Below are positions 38,615 to 47,371 of a DNA stretch of 64,000 bases, piece by piece; within the stretch, counting starts at the first letter, position 1, and each line of letters begins with the position of its first letter. Below the pieces are notes generated by a model, which was not told the origin of the DNA, ran no database searches, and saw nothing but the letters and a program-made list of their open reading frames with translations. Origin of the DNA: Streptomyces corallincola. GTDB lineage: Bacteria; Actinomycetota; Actinomycetes; Streptomycetales; Streptomycetaceae. The stretch lies in contig NZ_JAHRXF010000002.1 of the NCBI RefSeq assembly GCF_019104725.1, positions 124,001 to 188,000 on the forward strand, written 5' to 3'. A program made the position numbers and the translations under genes.

Positions 38615-40090
38615 GTGCCCTCCATGAACGAACTCGTACGCCAGCACACCGCTCTCGGTGACTCCGACCTGGAGTGGCTGCACCTGCTGGTCTCGGAGTG
38701 GCAGCTGCTCTCCGACCTCTCCTTCGCCGACCTCGTGCTGTGGGTGCCGACCAGCGACGGCGCCCGGTACGTCTCGGTGGCGCAGATGCGCCCCAACACC
38801 GGGCCCACCTCCTACCAGGACGACATGGTCGGCCACCTCGTCCCGCGCGGGCGCCGCCCCATGCTGGACGCGGCCCTGGACGAGGGGCGCATCGTGCGCG
38901 AGGGCGACCCGGAGTGGCGCGAGGAGGTCCCGGTCCGCGTCGAGTCGATCCCGGTGCGCCGCGAGGGCCGGGTGCTCGGTGTGATCGCCCGCAACACCAA
39001 CCTGCTCACCGTGCGCACCCCGAGCCGTCTGGAGCTGACCTACCTCCAGAGCGCCTCCGACCTCGCGCAGATGATCGCTGCCGGATCGTTTCCCTTCCCG
39101 GAGCAGCAGGTGGACATGGACGCCTCGCCGCGCGTCGGCGACGGTCTGATCCGGCTGGACGCGGACGGCATCGTCCAGTACGCCTCACCGAACGCGCTCT
39201 CCGCGTACCACCGGCTGGGGCTCGCCGCCGACCTGCTCGGCCAGGAACTCGGCCAGACCACCGCCGAACTCGCCCCGACGCGGGGCCCGGTGGACGAGGC
39301 GCTGGCCAAGGCGGCGAGCGGCTGGGCGCCCCGCGAGTTCGAGATCGAGGCCAGCGACGGCGTCATCCAGTTCCGTGCCATCCCGCTCAAACCCAAGGGC
39401 ACCCGCATCGGTTCACTCGTGCTCTGCCGGGACGTCACCGAACTGCGCCGCCGCGAGCGCGAGTTGATCACCAAGGACGCGACCATCCGGGAGATCCACC
39501 ACCGGGTGAAGAACAACCTCCAGACGGTGGCGGCCCTGTTGCGGCTCCAGGCCCGGCGCATCGAGTCCGAACGCGGGCGGGAGGCACTGGAGGAGGCGGT
39601 CCGCCGGGTCGGCTCGATCGCCATCGTCCATGAGACGCTGTCCCAGAACCTGGACGAGCGGGTGGAGTTCGACGACATCGCGGACCGGGTGCTGGCGATG
39701 GTCGCGGAGATCTCGCCGGGCAAGGTGACCGGCCGTCGCACCGGGCGCTTCGGGATACTCGACGCCGAGATCGCCACCCCGCTGTCGATGGTGCTCACCG
39801 AGATCCTGCAGAACGCGCTGGAACACGGCTTCCGGCAGGGCGACACCGGCACCGTCGAGGTCTCGGCGGTACGCGGCGGCACCACCAAGGAGGCCCGGCT
39901 GCTGGTCACCGTGCAGGACGACGGCGTCGGCCTGCCCGAGGGGTTCGACCCGCACCGCTCGGGCAACCTCGGCCTGCAGATCGTACGGACCCTGGTGGAG
40001 GGCGAGTTGGGCGGCACCTTCGACATGGTCCCGGCGCCGGGGCACGGGACGCGGGTGATCCTGGACCTTCCGGTACCGGCGCAGAAGTAG
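38615..40090 (+). CDS. pdtaS: PdtaS-like soluble sensor histidine kinase
   Basis: This encodes 491 residues: an N-terminal GAF-like domain (to about 150), a PAS domain (about 170-285), then a HisKA_2 dimerisation region with the phospho-acceptor in EIHHRVKNNLQTVAALL, and an HATPase domain (LTEILQNALEHGF, DDGVGLPEGF). No membrane helix. It matches PdtaS, which phosphorylates an ANTAR antiterminator (PdtaR); that partner is not in the window. GTG 38615 sits about six bases after a TACGCT -10-like element, so the mRNA may be leaderless; ATG 38624 is the alternative. Confidence 0.92.
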   Translation: MPSMNELVRQHTALGDSDLEWLHLLVSEWQLLSDLSFADLVLWVPTSDGARYVSVAQMRPNTGPTSYQDDMVGHLVPRGRRPMLDAALDEGRIVREGDPEWREEVPVRVESIPVRREGRVLGVIARNTNLLTVRTPSRLELTYLQSASDLAQMIAAGSFPFPEQQVDMDASPRVGDGLIRLDADGIVQYASPNALSAYHRLGLAADLLGQELGQTTAELAPTRGPVDEALAKAASGWAPREFEIEASDGVIQFRAIPLKPKGTRIGSLVLCRDVTELRRRERELITKDATIREIHHRVKNNLQTVAALLRLQARRIESERGREALEEAVRRVGSIAIVHETLSQNLDERVEFDDIADRVLAMVAEISPGKVTGRRTGRFGILDAEIATPLSMVLTEILQNALEHGFRQGDTGTVEVSAVRGGTTKEARLLVTVQDDGVGLPEGFDPHRSGNLGLQIVRTLVEGELGGTFDMVPAPGHGTRVILDLPVPAQK

Positions 40091-40148
40091 CGCGACCGGC
40101 TTGTCCGGCAGGGGAGTCGCCGGTTCCGGACCAGCCGTCCCGGACAGC

Positions 40149-40177
40149 AAAAAGCCCCGGACCATGAGGTCCGAGGC
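40149..40177 (-). terminator. Rho-independent terminator of wblE
   Basis: On the minus strand AGCCTCGGACC, loop TCAT, GGTCCGGGGCT is followed by TTTTTG. This 11-bp stem with one mismatch and a U5 tract is the most canonical terminator in the window. It also faces the end of pdtaS. Confidence 0.88.
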
Positions 40178-40303
40178 TCGTGCTCGCTGCTGCTCTGCTC
40201 ACGCTAAGCGCATCGGGGGTACTGCGCGCTGCGGCTCGGGGGCGGGAGATGCGTACGCGCTGTACGCGCCGCCAAGCTCAGGCTGTCGGCAGGGTGGGAG
40301 TTG

Positions 40304-40561
40304 TCAGGCGGAGGCCTGACGAGCCCGGTTGCGGGCGGCGCGGCGCTTCATGGCGCGACGCTCGTCCTCGCTGAGACCACCCCAGACGCCGGAGTCCTGA
40401 CCGGACTCGAGCGCCCACTGCAGACACTGCTCCATCACCGGGCAGCGACGGCAGACGGCCTTGGCTTCCTCGATCTGCAGCAGCGCGGGACCGGTGTTGC
40501 CGATGGGGAAGAAGAGCTCGGGGTCTTCCTCGCGGCAAACGGCGTTGTGACGCCAGTCCAT
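40304..40561 (-). CDS. wblE: WhiB-family Fe-S transcription factor WblE
   Basis: The 85-residue protein has the four Fe-S cysteines at 9, 37, 40 and 46 (KAVCRRCPVMEQC), the GVWGG turn near 59-63 and a basic C-terminal tail (RRAMKRRAARNRAR). ATG 40561 has GGAGAGG about nine bases upstream; an ATG at 40588 would place that site inside the gene. Wbl proteins bind the primary sigma factor region 4. The position next to pdtaS and sequence suggest WblE. A canonical terminator lies at 40149-40177. Confidence 0.95.
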   Translation of the reverse strand: MDWRHNAVCREEDPELFFPIGNTGPALLQIEEAKAVCRRCPVMEQCLQWALESGQDSGVWGGLSEDERRAMKRRAARNRARQASA

Positions 40562-40882
40562 GGCTGCTACCTCTCCTTGGTATTTCACGTACGGTGCTTG
40601 TGAATGTGAACGCTTTCACGAATCCCTCAACAAGTGAAGGGCCGATCACCGAGGCTTCCCACGGTGAGGTCCTGAGTTCGAAGAGGGGTTCCGGTGGTCT
40701 ACGGGAGCCGATGTCGCGGGCCGTCCCGACCGCCACGTAGAGACTCGCAAACCTCAGCGGCGGATACAACCCCTTCTGGAAGATTTTTTTTGATTCCTCG
40801 GTGTCAACTGGCTCACAGCCGTACTTCCAGAGGGTGGAGTGTGGCCTAAACGTTCGAGTGAAAGGACTTTCGGTCGTTCCGC
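40562..40882 (-). promoter_or_regulatory. wblE upstream region
   Basis: This 321-bp gap holds no convincing gene. On the minus strand it has TTGACA (40807-40802) with an AATCTT-like element about 16 bases later next to a run of eight A, a possible promoter. An inverted repeat GTGAA-CGCT-TTCAC lies at 40606-40619 near the start codon. A/T content is clearly higher than around it. Confidence 0.5.
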
Positions 40883-41851
40883 TCACACAATCACACGCAG
40901 TGCGCGGCGTACGCCTGTGAACGTCACGCTCGTTCGCAGCCCCAGGTGGTCGCCGTCCATCTGAAGGGGCAGCGGCGCCTTCGAATGCAAGGTGAACCGG
41001 TCCAGGTCGTGCAGGGCCGCGGCATGCCTGCCGTGGGGTCCCCGCTCGGGGGACGAACCGAGCAATTGCACCGCGTACCGGGCGACCGAGGTGGTCGAGA
41101 GGCGGCTGAGACCGAGTACGTCGAGTCCGGCGTCGAACGTGGCCCTGGGGGAGGTGTACATCGGGCGATTGCCGAGATACGTCCACGGCGAGGTGTTCGA
41201 CACTATGGCGACCACGAGTTCGGACAGCGGTTCCGCGTCCGGGCGTTCCAGTGTGATCGTCCCGTGCCGCCGGTGCTGCTCGCCGAGGAATTGCCGGACC
41301 ACCTGACGCACGTACAGCGCGTGGGTGGATTTCCTGCCCAACTCCCGCTGCTGCTCGACCCGGCCCACCACACCCGCGTCGAATCCCAGTCCGGCGTTGA
41401 AGGTGAACCAGCGGTCCGGCACCGCCTCGTCCTCGGTGCCCGGCGTGCCCGAGGCCAGCCCGAGCCCGACGACCCGCTCCCGGCGCTCGCGCAGCGCGTC
41501 CAGCAGCGCGCCGGTCGCCTCGACCGGGTCGTTGGGGAGCCCGAGGGCCCGCGCGAAGACGTTGGTGGAACCGCCGGGCACCACCGCGAGCCCCGGCAGC
41601 CGGTCCGGGTCGGGGCCGTCGTGCAGCAGTCCGTTGACCACCTCGTTGACGGTGCCGTCGCCGCCGAGCGCCACGACCAGCTCGACGTCGTCGCTCTCGG
41701 CCGCCTGCCGACCGAGGTCGCGGGCGTGACCCCGGTACTCCGTGGCCACCACGTCCAGCTTCATCTCGCTGGCGAGCGCGTGGATCAGGACGTCGCGTCT
41801 GCGTGCGCTGGTGGTGGTTGCCGCCGGGTTGACCACGAGAAGTGCACGCAT
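40883..41851 (-). CDS. Diacylglycerol-kinase-family lipid kinase (YegS/DgkB-like)
   Basis: This encodes 322 residues. The nucleotide-binding GGDGT is at 63-67, with NPAAT at the N-terminus and PGGSTNVFARALG at about 92-104 completing the DAGK catalytic fold. The C-terminal beta domain contains FNAGLGFDAGVV and QMDGD. It should phosphorylate a lipid such as diacylglycerol or a polyprenol-like substrate at the membrane. ATG 41851 starts directly at the first beta strand. It lies upstream of wblE on the same strand but is separated by 320 bp. Confidence 0.92.
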   Translation of the reverse strand: MRALLVVNPAATTTSARRRDVLIHALASEMKLDVVATEYRGHARDLGRQAAESDDVELVVALGGDGTVNEVVNGLLHDGPDPDRLPGLAVVPGGSTNVFARALGLPNDPVEATGALLDALRERRERVVGLGLASGTPGTEDEAVPDRWFTFNAGLGFDAGVVGRVEQQRELGRKSTHALYVRQVVRQFLGEQHRRHGTITLERPDAEPLSELVVAIVSNTSPWTYLGNRPMYTSPRATFDAGLDVLGLSRLSTTSVARYAVQLLGSSPERGPHGRHAAALHDLDRFTLHSKAPLPLQMDGDHLGLRTSVTFTGVRRALRVIV

Positions 41852-41999
41852 GCAGGGCAGCGTACCTACTGGGAAGTACCCGGCCCAGACCGAGGTGTGG
41901 ATCGGGTAAGAGGAGAGGGCGTGAGTCCGGACACGCGGGGGCCGTGAGCCCGGACACGCCCCGGCCCCGGCGCGTACGGCACGGGGCTACGCTTCCGGG

Positions 42000-42476
42000 G
42001 TGAGCAGTGAGCAGAACACCACCCCGGAGCGGAACACCCCCGCGGTCGGCGGCACCGCCGAGCAGGGGGCGCCGAACGGACCCCGCCCGCGCCGTCTGAC
42101 GTACGCCGCCGCACTGGCCGCGCTGGAGGGCGCCGGGCTGGTCGTCGGCGGCGGGTGGACGCTGGTCCTCGGCCTCACCGGAAACCCCGACGGCCGCCAG
42201 CAGGCCCTCACCCTGGGCGTCACCCTGATCGTGCTGGCCCTGCTCCCGCTGCTCGCCGCGCGCGGACTGCTGCTGCGCCGGAGCTGGAGCCGGGGCCCGG
42301 CCGTCATCACCCAGCTCATGGCCCTGCCGGTCGCCTACAACCTGCTCCAGGCCGAGAGCATGGCGATCCCGGTCGGCATCGTGCTGGCCGTCGTCGCCAT
42401 CGCCTCGCTGGTCCTGCTGGTGAACCCGGCGACGACCCGCGCCCTGGGCATCAGGACGCCGGGCCGCACGGAGTAG
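42000..42476 (+). CDS. Small integral membrane protein
   Basis: The 158-residue protein starts at GTG 42000, has a polar Asn/Pro-rich N-terminus (to about 30) and four hydrophobic helices. No family motif is visible. It is convergent with sigH and stands 148 bp from the lipid kinase gene, from which it diverges. Function unknown; similar proteins are common in streptomycetes. Confidence 0.78.
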   Translation: MSSEQNTTPERNTPAVGGTAEQGAPNGPRPRRLTYAAALAALEGAGLVVGGGWTLVLGLTGNPDGRQQALTLGVTLIVLALLPLLAARGLLLRRSWSRGPAVITQLMALPVAYNLLQAESMAIPVGIVLAVVAIASLVLLVNPATTRALGIRTPGRTE

Positions 42477-42513
42477 CCCCCGCCGTCCGGGAGGGCCGTC
42501 CGCGCCGGGTCGC

Positions 42514-43602
42514 CTACTCCTCGACGAGCAGCCGTTCCCGCAGCTGGGCCAGGGTGCGGGCCAGCAGCCGGGAGACGTGCATCTGCGAGATGCCGACCTC
42601 CTGCGCGATCTGCGACTGGGTCATGTTCCCGAAGAACCGCAGCAGCAGGATGCGCTTCTCGCGCGGCGGCAGATCCTCCAGCAGCGGCTTCAGGGACTCG
42701 CGGTACTCGACGCCCTCCAGCGCCTCGTCCTCCGCGCCCAGGGTGTCCGCGACCGCCGGTGACTCGTCGTCGGTGTCGGGCACGTCCAGGGAGAGCGTGG
42801 AGTAGGCGTTGGCGGACTCCAGGCCCTCCAGCACCTCCTCCTCGGAGATGGCGAGCTTCTCGGCCAGTTCGTGCACGGTCGGGGAACGGCCGTGCAGCTG
42901 CGACAGCTCCGCGGTCGCCGTGGTCAGCGCGAGCCGCAGCTCCTGGAGCCGACGCGGCACCCGCACCGCCCAGCCCTTGTCCCGGAAGTGCCGCTTGATC
43001 TCACCGACCACGGTCGGGGTGGCGTAGGTGGAGAACTCCACCCCGCGCTCCGGGTCGAAGCGGTCCACCGACTTGATGAGACCGATGGTGGCGACCTGGG
43101 TGAGGTCGTCCAGCGGCTCGCCCCGGTTGCGGAACCGGCGCGCCAGGTGCTCGACCAGCGGCAGATGCATCCGCACCAGCCGGTTGCGCAGCTCCGCGTA
43201 CTCGGGGCTGCCGTCCTTGAGCGTGCGCAGCTCGACGAAGAGCGCACGCGCGCCACTGCGGTCCTGCGGGTCGTGCCGCCCGGCCCGCACCGGCTCGGCG
43301 CCCGCGTCCTTCTCGGCGTACCGCTCGTGCTCGCTCATCGTCCCGCCCGTAGCCCTTCCCCCGGCCCTCGCCCGCGCGCCGGGCGCGGAACCGGCCCCGT
43401 CGCGCTCCGCGGAGGGTGTGCTCCGCACGGTGCCGTCGCCGCCCCCGGCGGCGTCCTGCTCCGGGTGCGGTCTGGCCTGCTCGGGGATGGCCTCGACGCC
43501 TTCCGGCACCCGCCGTGCGTCGTCGGCCGAGCCGCCGTCCCCCGTCCGCAGCTCGCGTGTGCCGCGCTCTTCGTCCCGCACCGGACCGTCCCCGTTCCTC
43601 AC
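42514..43602 (-). CDS. sigH: SigB/SigF-family stress sigma factor SigH
   Basis: GTG 43602 overlaps the prsH stop (GTGA) and gives 362 residues. The first 88 are charged and low complexity, then ATG 43338 begins the conserved body (MSEHERYAEKD; 274 residues). The body has region 2 (VEHLARRFRNRGEPLDDLTQ, GEIKRHFRDKGWAVRVPRR), region 3 and region 4 (NMTQSQIAQEVGISQMHVSR). S. coelicolor SigH also exists as long and short forms, so both starts are likely used. It belongs to the osmotic-stress and differentiation sigma-B-like group and is controlled by the anti-sigma factor encoded just upstream. Confidence 0.93.
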   Translation of the reverse strand: MRNGDGPVRDEERGTRELRTGDGGSADDARRVPEGVEAIPEQARPHPEQDAAGGGDGTVRSTPSAERDGAGSAPGARARAGGRATGGTMSEHERYAEKDAGAEPVRAGRHDPQDRSGARALFVELRTLKDGSPEYAELRNRLVRMHLPLVEHLARRFRNRGEPLDDLTQVATIGLIKSVDRFDPERGVEFSTYATPTVVGEIKRHFRDKGWAVRVPRRLQELRLALTTATAELSQLHGRSPTVHELAEKLAISEEEVLEGLESANAYSTLSLDVPDTDDESPAVADTLGAEDEALEGVEYRESLKPLLEDLPPREKRILLLRFFGNMTQSQIAQEVGISQMHVSRLLARTLAQLRERLLVEE

Positions 43603-44012
43603 GCCGGACCGGGGCCGGCGCCGCGCTGTTTGTAGAGGCTGATGGACACCGTCCGGTCCTCGTCCACGGCGGACGACACCTTGCCCGCGAGCGCCGAGAG
43701 CACCGTCCAGGCGAAGGTGTCGCGGGAGGGCGCGTGGCCGTCGGTGGTCGGCGCGGCCACGGTGACCTCGAGGGAGTCGTCCACCAGCCGGAAGACGCAG
43801 CTCAGCACCGAGCCGGGCACGGCCTGCTGGAGGAGGATCGCGCACGCCTCGTCCACGGCGATACGGAGATCCTCGATCTCGTCCAGGGTGAAGTCCAAAC
43901 GAGCCGCGAGACCGGCCGTGGCCGTACGCAGCACCGACAGGTAGGCACCCGCGGCAGGCAGCCGGACTTCCACGAAGTCCTGGGTCGCGGGCTCGCCAGC
44001 GATCTGGGACAC
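43599..44012 (-). CDS. prsH: Anti-sigma factor kinase-like PrsH/UshX (RsbW family)
   Basis: The 137-residue HATPase fold of the RsbW/SpoIIAB type has IAVDEACAILLQQA as its N box. GTG 44012 is chosen because GGAGG ends five bases upstream; GTG 44018 is also in frame. It binds and inhibits SigH until an anti-anti-sigma factor sequesters it. Translation is coupled to sigH by a four-base overlap. The sequence matches the S. coelicolor sigH neighbour I remember as UshX/PrsH. Confidence 0.93.
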   Translation of the reverse strand: MSQIAGEPATQDFVEVRLPAAGAYLSVLRTATAGLAARLDFTLDEIEDLRIAVDEACAILLQQAVPGSVLSCVFRLVDDSLEVTVAAPTTDGHAPSRDTFAWTVLSALAGKVSSAVDEDRTVSISLYKQRGAGPGPA

Positions 44013-44398
44013 CCTCACCTCCAAGGTGGTACAGGCTTTACGGGGCCGAGGGTCGCCCCCCGGAGTAACGCACACGTGCTTCCGCGGTGACGCTATCGCG
44101 CTGCGAACGGTCTTGTCCTCGGGACCCCGACCCTGGCGTCACTCACAGTAAAGCTCCGGACACGCTCCGTGTCTAGGGGGTCGGCGCTCCCAAATGGGAA
44201 GTACGTGCGCCGGGTTGACGTACCCGGACCCCGGACGCCCGAACCTTCCCGGCGGCGCCCCGGCGGCGGCGCGCTGCCCCCGCAGGTGCAGTGTCACACG
44301 AGCAGGGGGTCGCGCACACGTGTGCGGCACCGGCGGGACGGCCCCGTGGGCGCCGGGCCGTCCCGGTCGTCGGACCGGGCCGTCCCGCCGGTGCCGGG
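44013..44398 (-). promoter_or_regulatory. prsH-sigH upstream region
   Basis: No gene is visible in this 386-bp gap. It contains the perfect palindrome GACACG-CTC-CGTGTC (44159-44173) and CTTTACTG on the minus strand just after it. These may belong to the operon promoter. I cannot identify a specific sigma-factor consensus. Confidence 0.45.
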
Positions 44399-44659
44399 TC
44401 AGGCCAGGACGTGGTCCACGAAGCACCACCGCCAGTTCTCGCCGGGCTCGTGGGTGCGCATCACGGGGTGCCCGGTGGACTCGAAGTGCTCCGTCGCGTG
44501 CCGTCCCGGCGAGGAGTCGCAGCAGCCGACATGGCCGCAGGACAGGCAGATCCGGAGCTGCACCGGGTGCGTGCCCCGCGCGAGGCACTCCGGGCAGGTC
44601 TCGCTCAGCGGTATGGGCTCCGGGTGCGGCAATGCCTCGACGTGCGTGCACTGTTTCAT
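44399..44659 (-). CDS. UBP-type zinc-finger protein
   Basis: The 86-residue protein is a single zf-UBP domain. Zinc ligands are in TCPECLARGTHPVQLRICLSCGHVGCCDSSPGRHATEHF, and GHPVMRT and WRWCFVD close the fold. In eukaryotes this domain reads ubiquitin C-termini; bacterial stand-alone copies are usually small proteins near transporters. It is divergent from the antiporter gene with 60 bp between. Role unknown. Confidence 0.88.
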   Translation of the reverse strand: MKQCTHVEALPHPEPIPLSETCPECLARGTHPVQLRICLSCGHVGCCDSSPGRHATEHFESTGHPVMRTHEPGENWRWCFVDHVLA

Positions 44660-44719
44660 GATGGCCAGATTACGACGGGTGTGCGGGTGGCCGCGCGAAA
44701 ACGAGGGTGGGCGAGAAGT

Positions 44720-46312
44720 ATGGACGTGATGCCGCTGCTGTTGCTGGTGGCGGGCAGTGCGGCGGTCGCGGCGGCGGCCCGGCGCGGCCCGGTTCCGGCA
44801 CCGCTGCTGCTGGTCGCGGTGGGCCTGGCCGTCTCCTACGTCCCCGGCGTGCCCGACTACACCCTCGACCCCGAGGTCGTCCTGCCGCTGCTGCTGCCCC
44901 CGCTGCTCTACACGTCCGCGAGCGACAGCTCGTACCTCGGGCTGCGCGCCCAGGTCAGGCCGGTGGCGCTGCTCTCCGTCGGGTACGTGCTGTTCGCCAC
45001 CTTCGTCGTCGGCTGGGTCGCGTACCGGCTGGTCCCCGGACTGCCGCTGACCGCCGCGCTGGTGCTCGGCGCGGTCGTCGCGCCGCCGGACGCGGTCGCC
45101 GCCACCGCGGTCGCCCGCCGGGTCGGGCTGCCGTCCCGGATCACCACCATCCTCCAGGGCGAGTCCCTGATGAACGACGCCACCGCGATCACCGCGTACA
45201 AGGTGGCCCTCGCGGCGGCCGTCGGTGAGGGCGCCACCTGGGCGGGCGGCATCCTGGAGTTCGTGATCGCCGCCGTAGGCGGTGTCGGGGTCGGCCTGGT
45301 GCTCATGGCGCCCCTGCACTGGCTCCGCACCCACCTGCGGGAACCACTGATCCAGAACACCCTCTCCCTGCTGATCCCGTTCGCCGCCTACGCCATCGCG
45401 GAGCAGGTGCACGCCTCCGGTGTGCTCGCGGTGGTCGTCGTCGCGCTCTACCTCGGGCATCGCGCCTGGGAGGTCGATTTCGCCACCCGTCTCCAGGAGG
45501 ACGCGGTGTGGAAGATGGTCGCCTTCGTCCTGGAGTCGGCGGTCTTCGCGCTGATCGGCCTCCAACTGCCGGTCGTGCTCAAGGGAATCGTGGAGTACGC
45601 GGGCGGGCGGGCCGCCTGGTACGCCGTCGCGCTGTTCGCCGCCGTGGTCGTCACCCGGTTCGTCTGGGTCTACCCGGCCACCTTCCTGCCCCGGCTGCTG
45701 TCGGCGCGGGTGCGGCGGCGCGAGCAGAACCCGACCTGGCGGGGCGCGATGGTCACCTCGTGGGCCGGGATGCGGGGCGTGGTCTCGCTCGCCATCGCCT
45801 TCTCCATCCCGGCCACCGTGCACGGCGCCCCCTTCCCGGAGCGCAACCTGATCCTGTTCCTGACGTTCACCACCGTCATCGGCACCCTGGTCGTGCAGGG
45901 GCTGAGCCTGCCCCCGATGATCCGGCTGCTGCGCTTCCCCGGCCGGGACCGGCAGGCCGAGACGCTCGCGGAGGCCAACGCCCAGGCGCAGGCGTCGCTG
46001 GCCGCCGAGACCCGCCTCGACGAACTCCTCACCGACGAGCGCAACGCGCTGCCCCCGCCGCTCGCCGACCGGCTCCGCCGGGCCCTGGAGCGCCGCCGCA
46101 ACGCCGTCTGGGAACGGCTCGGCCAGGCCAACCCGGTCACCGGCGAATCCGTGGACGACACCTACAGCCGACTGTCCCGCGAGATGATCGGCGCCGAACG
46201 CGCGGTCTTCGTCCGGCTGCGGGACGGGCGCTTCATCGACGACGAGATGCTGCGGGCGCTGCTGCGGAGACTGGACCTGGAGGAGGCGGCGATCTACCGC
46301 GAGGCGGGGTAG
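44720..46312 (+). CDS. Na+/H+ antiporter (CPA1, NhaP-like)
   Basis: This encodes 530 residues with about 12 membrane helices. The ion-binding region is visible as VVAPPDAVAATAVARRVGLP and GESLMNDATAITAYKVAL, and TSWAGMRGVVSLAIAF is typical CPA1. The cytoplasmic C-terminal 115 residues are helical and charged (AEANAQAQASLAAETRLDEL), likely regulatory. ATG 44720 is used. Its last 19 bases overlap the convergent PLP-enzyme gene. Confidence 0.92.
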   Translation: MDVMPLLLLVAGSAAVAAAARRGPVPAPLLLVAVGLAVSYVPGVPDYTLDPEVVLPLLLPPLLYTSASDSSYLGLRAQVRPVALLSVGYVLFATFVVGWVAYRLVPGLPLTAALVLGAVVAPPDAVAATAVARRVGLPSRITTILQGESLMNDATAITAYKVALAAAVGEGATWAGGILEFVIAAVGGVGVGLVLMAPLHWLRTHLREPLIQNTLSLLIPFAAYAIAEQVHASGVLAVVVVALYLGHRAWEVDFATRLQEDAVWKMVAFVLESAVFALIGLQLPVVLKGIVEYAGGRAAWYAVALFAAVVVTRFVWVYPATFLPRLLSARVRRREQNPTWRGAMVTSWAGMRGVVSLAIAFSIPATVHGAPFPERNLILFLTFTTVIGTLVVQGLSLPPMIRLLRFPGRDRQAETLAEANAQAQASLAAETRLDELLTDERNALPPPLADRLRRALERRRNAVWERLGQANPVTGESVDDTYSRLSREMIGAERAVFVRLRDGRFIDDEMLRALLRRLDLEEAAIYREAG

Positions 46313-47301
46313 AGCGCCTGCGGGCGCCCTTCGTCCGGGAACGGGCGCCCGGTGATCACCGCCGCGACCGACGACCCGCGCGGGAACGCCCCTTCGGCGG
46401 CCAGGGCGACCAGTCCCCACAGCAGCTTGGCGACATAGAGGCGTTCCACACCGAACCCGTGCCGCTGCTCGAAGTCCCTTGCGAACGCGTCCAGTTCGGG
46501 TGTCGTGCGGGCGTAACCCCCGCAGTGGAAACGGTCGTCGAGGGACCACGTGCCGGTGCGGGCGCCGAACGCGCGCTCCTGGAGGGCCCGCACCTCGCCG
46601 CCGAGGAATCCGCCCTTCAACACCGGTACGCCCAGCGCCCGTTGCCCCGCGTCGAGTCCCGCGGCGAGGCCCGCGAGGGTGCCGCCGGTGCCGCAGGCGA
46701 CGGCCACCGTGTCGGCGGCGCCCCGCAGTTCGGCGCCGAGGGCACGGCAGCCGCGTACCGCCGCGGTGTTGCTGCCGCCCTCCGGGACGACGTACGCGTC
46801 CTCCGCGTCCGCCGCGCGCAGCAGCGCCGCCAGGATCTCCGGCTCGTGCTTGCGCCGGTACGCCGCCCGGTCCGCGAAGTGCAGCCGCATGCCGTCGGCC
46901 GCGCACCGGGCCAGCGACGGGTTCAGCGGGCGCCGGGCCAGTTCGTCGCCGCGCACCACGCCCACGGTGCCGAAGCCCAGCAGGCGGCCCGCCGCCGCCG
47001 TCGCCCGCAGATGGCTGGAGTACGCCCCGCCGAACGTGACCAGCGGGCGGCCCCCCGCCGCTACCAGGTTCGGCACCAGCTTGCGCCACTTGTTGCCGAT
47101 CAGCTCCGGGTGGATCAGATCGTCCCGCTTGAGCAGCAGCCGTACGCCGTACCGCTCGAACCGGTCGTCCCGGACGGGGACCAGGGGGGAGGGGAGCCGG
47201 GGTGTGACGGTCAGAGGGTCGCCGGGGTGGACACCGGGGTCGGTGCCGGACGGGTCTCCGGGATTCGTCGCGGGCTGCTTCCCGGGATCGGCGCTGGTCA
47301 C
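46294..47301 (-). CDS. PLP-dependent ACC deaminase/D-cysteine desulfhydrase family enzyme
   Basis: This encodes 335 residues from GTG 47301, with a Pro/Gly/Asp-rich leader of about 35 residues. The fold-type II PLP core is clear: LIGNKWRKL with the PLP Lys, FGGAYSSHLRATAAAGR, PEGGSNTAAVRG and CGTGGTLAGLAAG. This fits 1-aminocyclopropane-1-carboxylate deaminase or D-cysteine desulfhydrase. The residues that separate the two activities cannot be judged with confidence here. It overlaps the antiporter 3' end by 19 bp, tail to tail. Confidence 0.88.
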   Translation of the reverse strand: MTSADPGKQPATNPGDPSGTDPGVHPGDPLTVTPRLPSPLVPVRDDRFERYGVRLLLKRDDLIHPELIGNKWRKLVPNLVAAGGRPLVTFGGAYSSHLRATAAAGRLLGFGTVGVVRGDELARRPLNPSLARCAADGMRLHFADRAAYRRKHEPEILAALLRAADAEDAYVVPEGGSNTAAVRGCRALGAELRGAADTVAVACGTGGTLAGLAAGLDAGQRALGVPVLKGGFLGGEVRALQERAFGARTGTWSLDDRFHCGGYARTTPELDAFARDFEQRHGFGVERLYVAKLLWGLVALAAEGAFPRGSSVAAVITGRPFPDEGRPQALYPASR

Positions 47302-47371
47302 GTCCCCATTGTTCCGGGCCGCCCGGCGGGCCCGCGCGCCGGGGCGGGCGGGGGAGTGGCGGTGGCCGGGG

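Noticed and set aside
44399..47089. Minus-strand frame of 896 codons ending in the UBP-finger gene
   Set aside because: Only the last 86 codons (44399-44659) are real; the rest is antisense to the antiporter with shadow composition.
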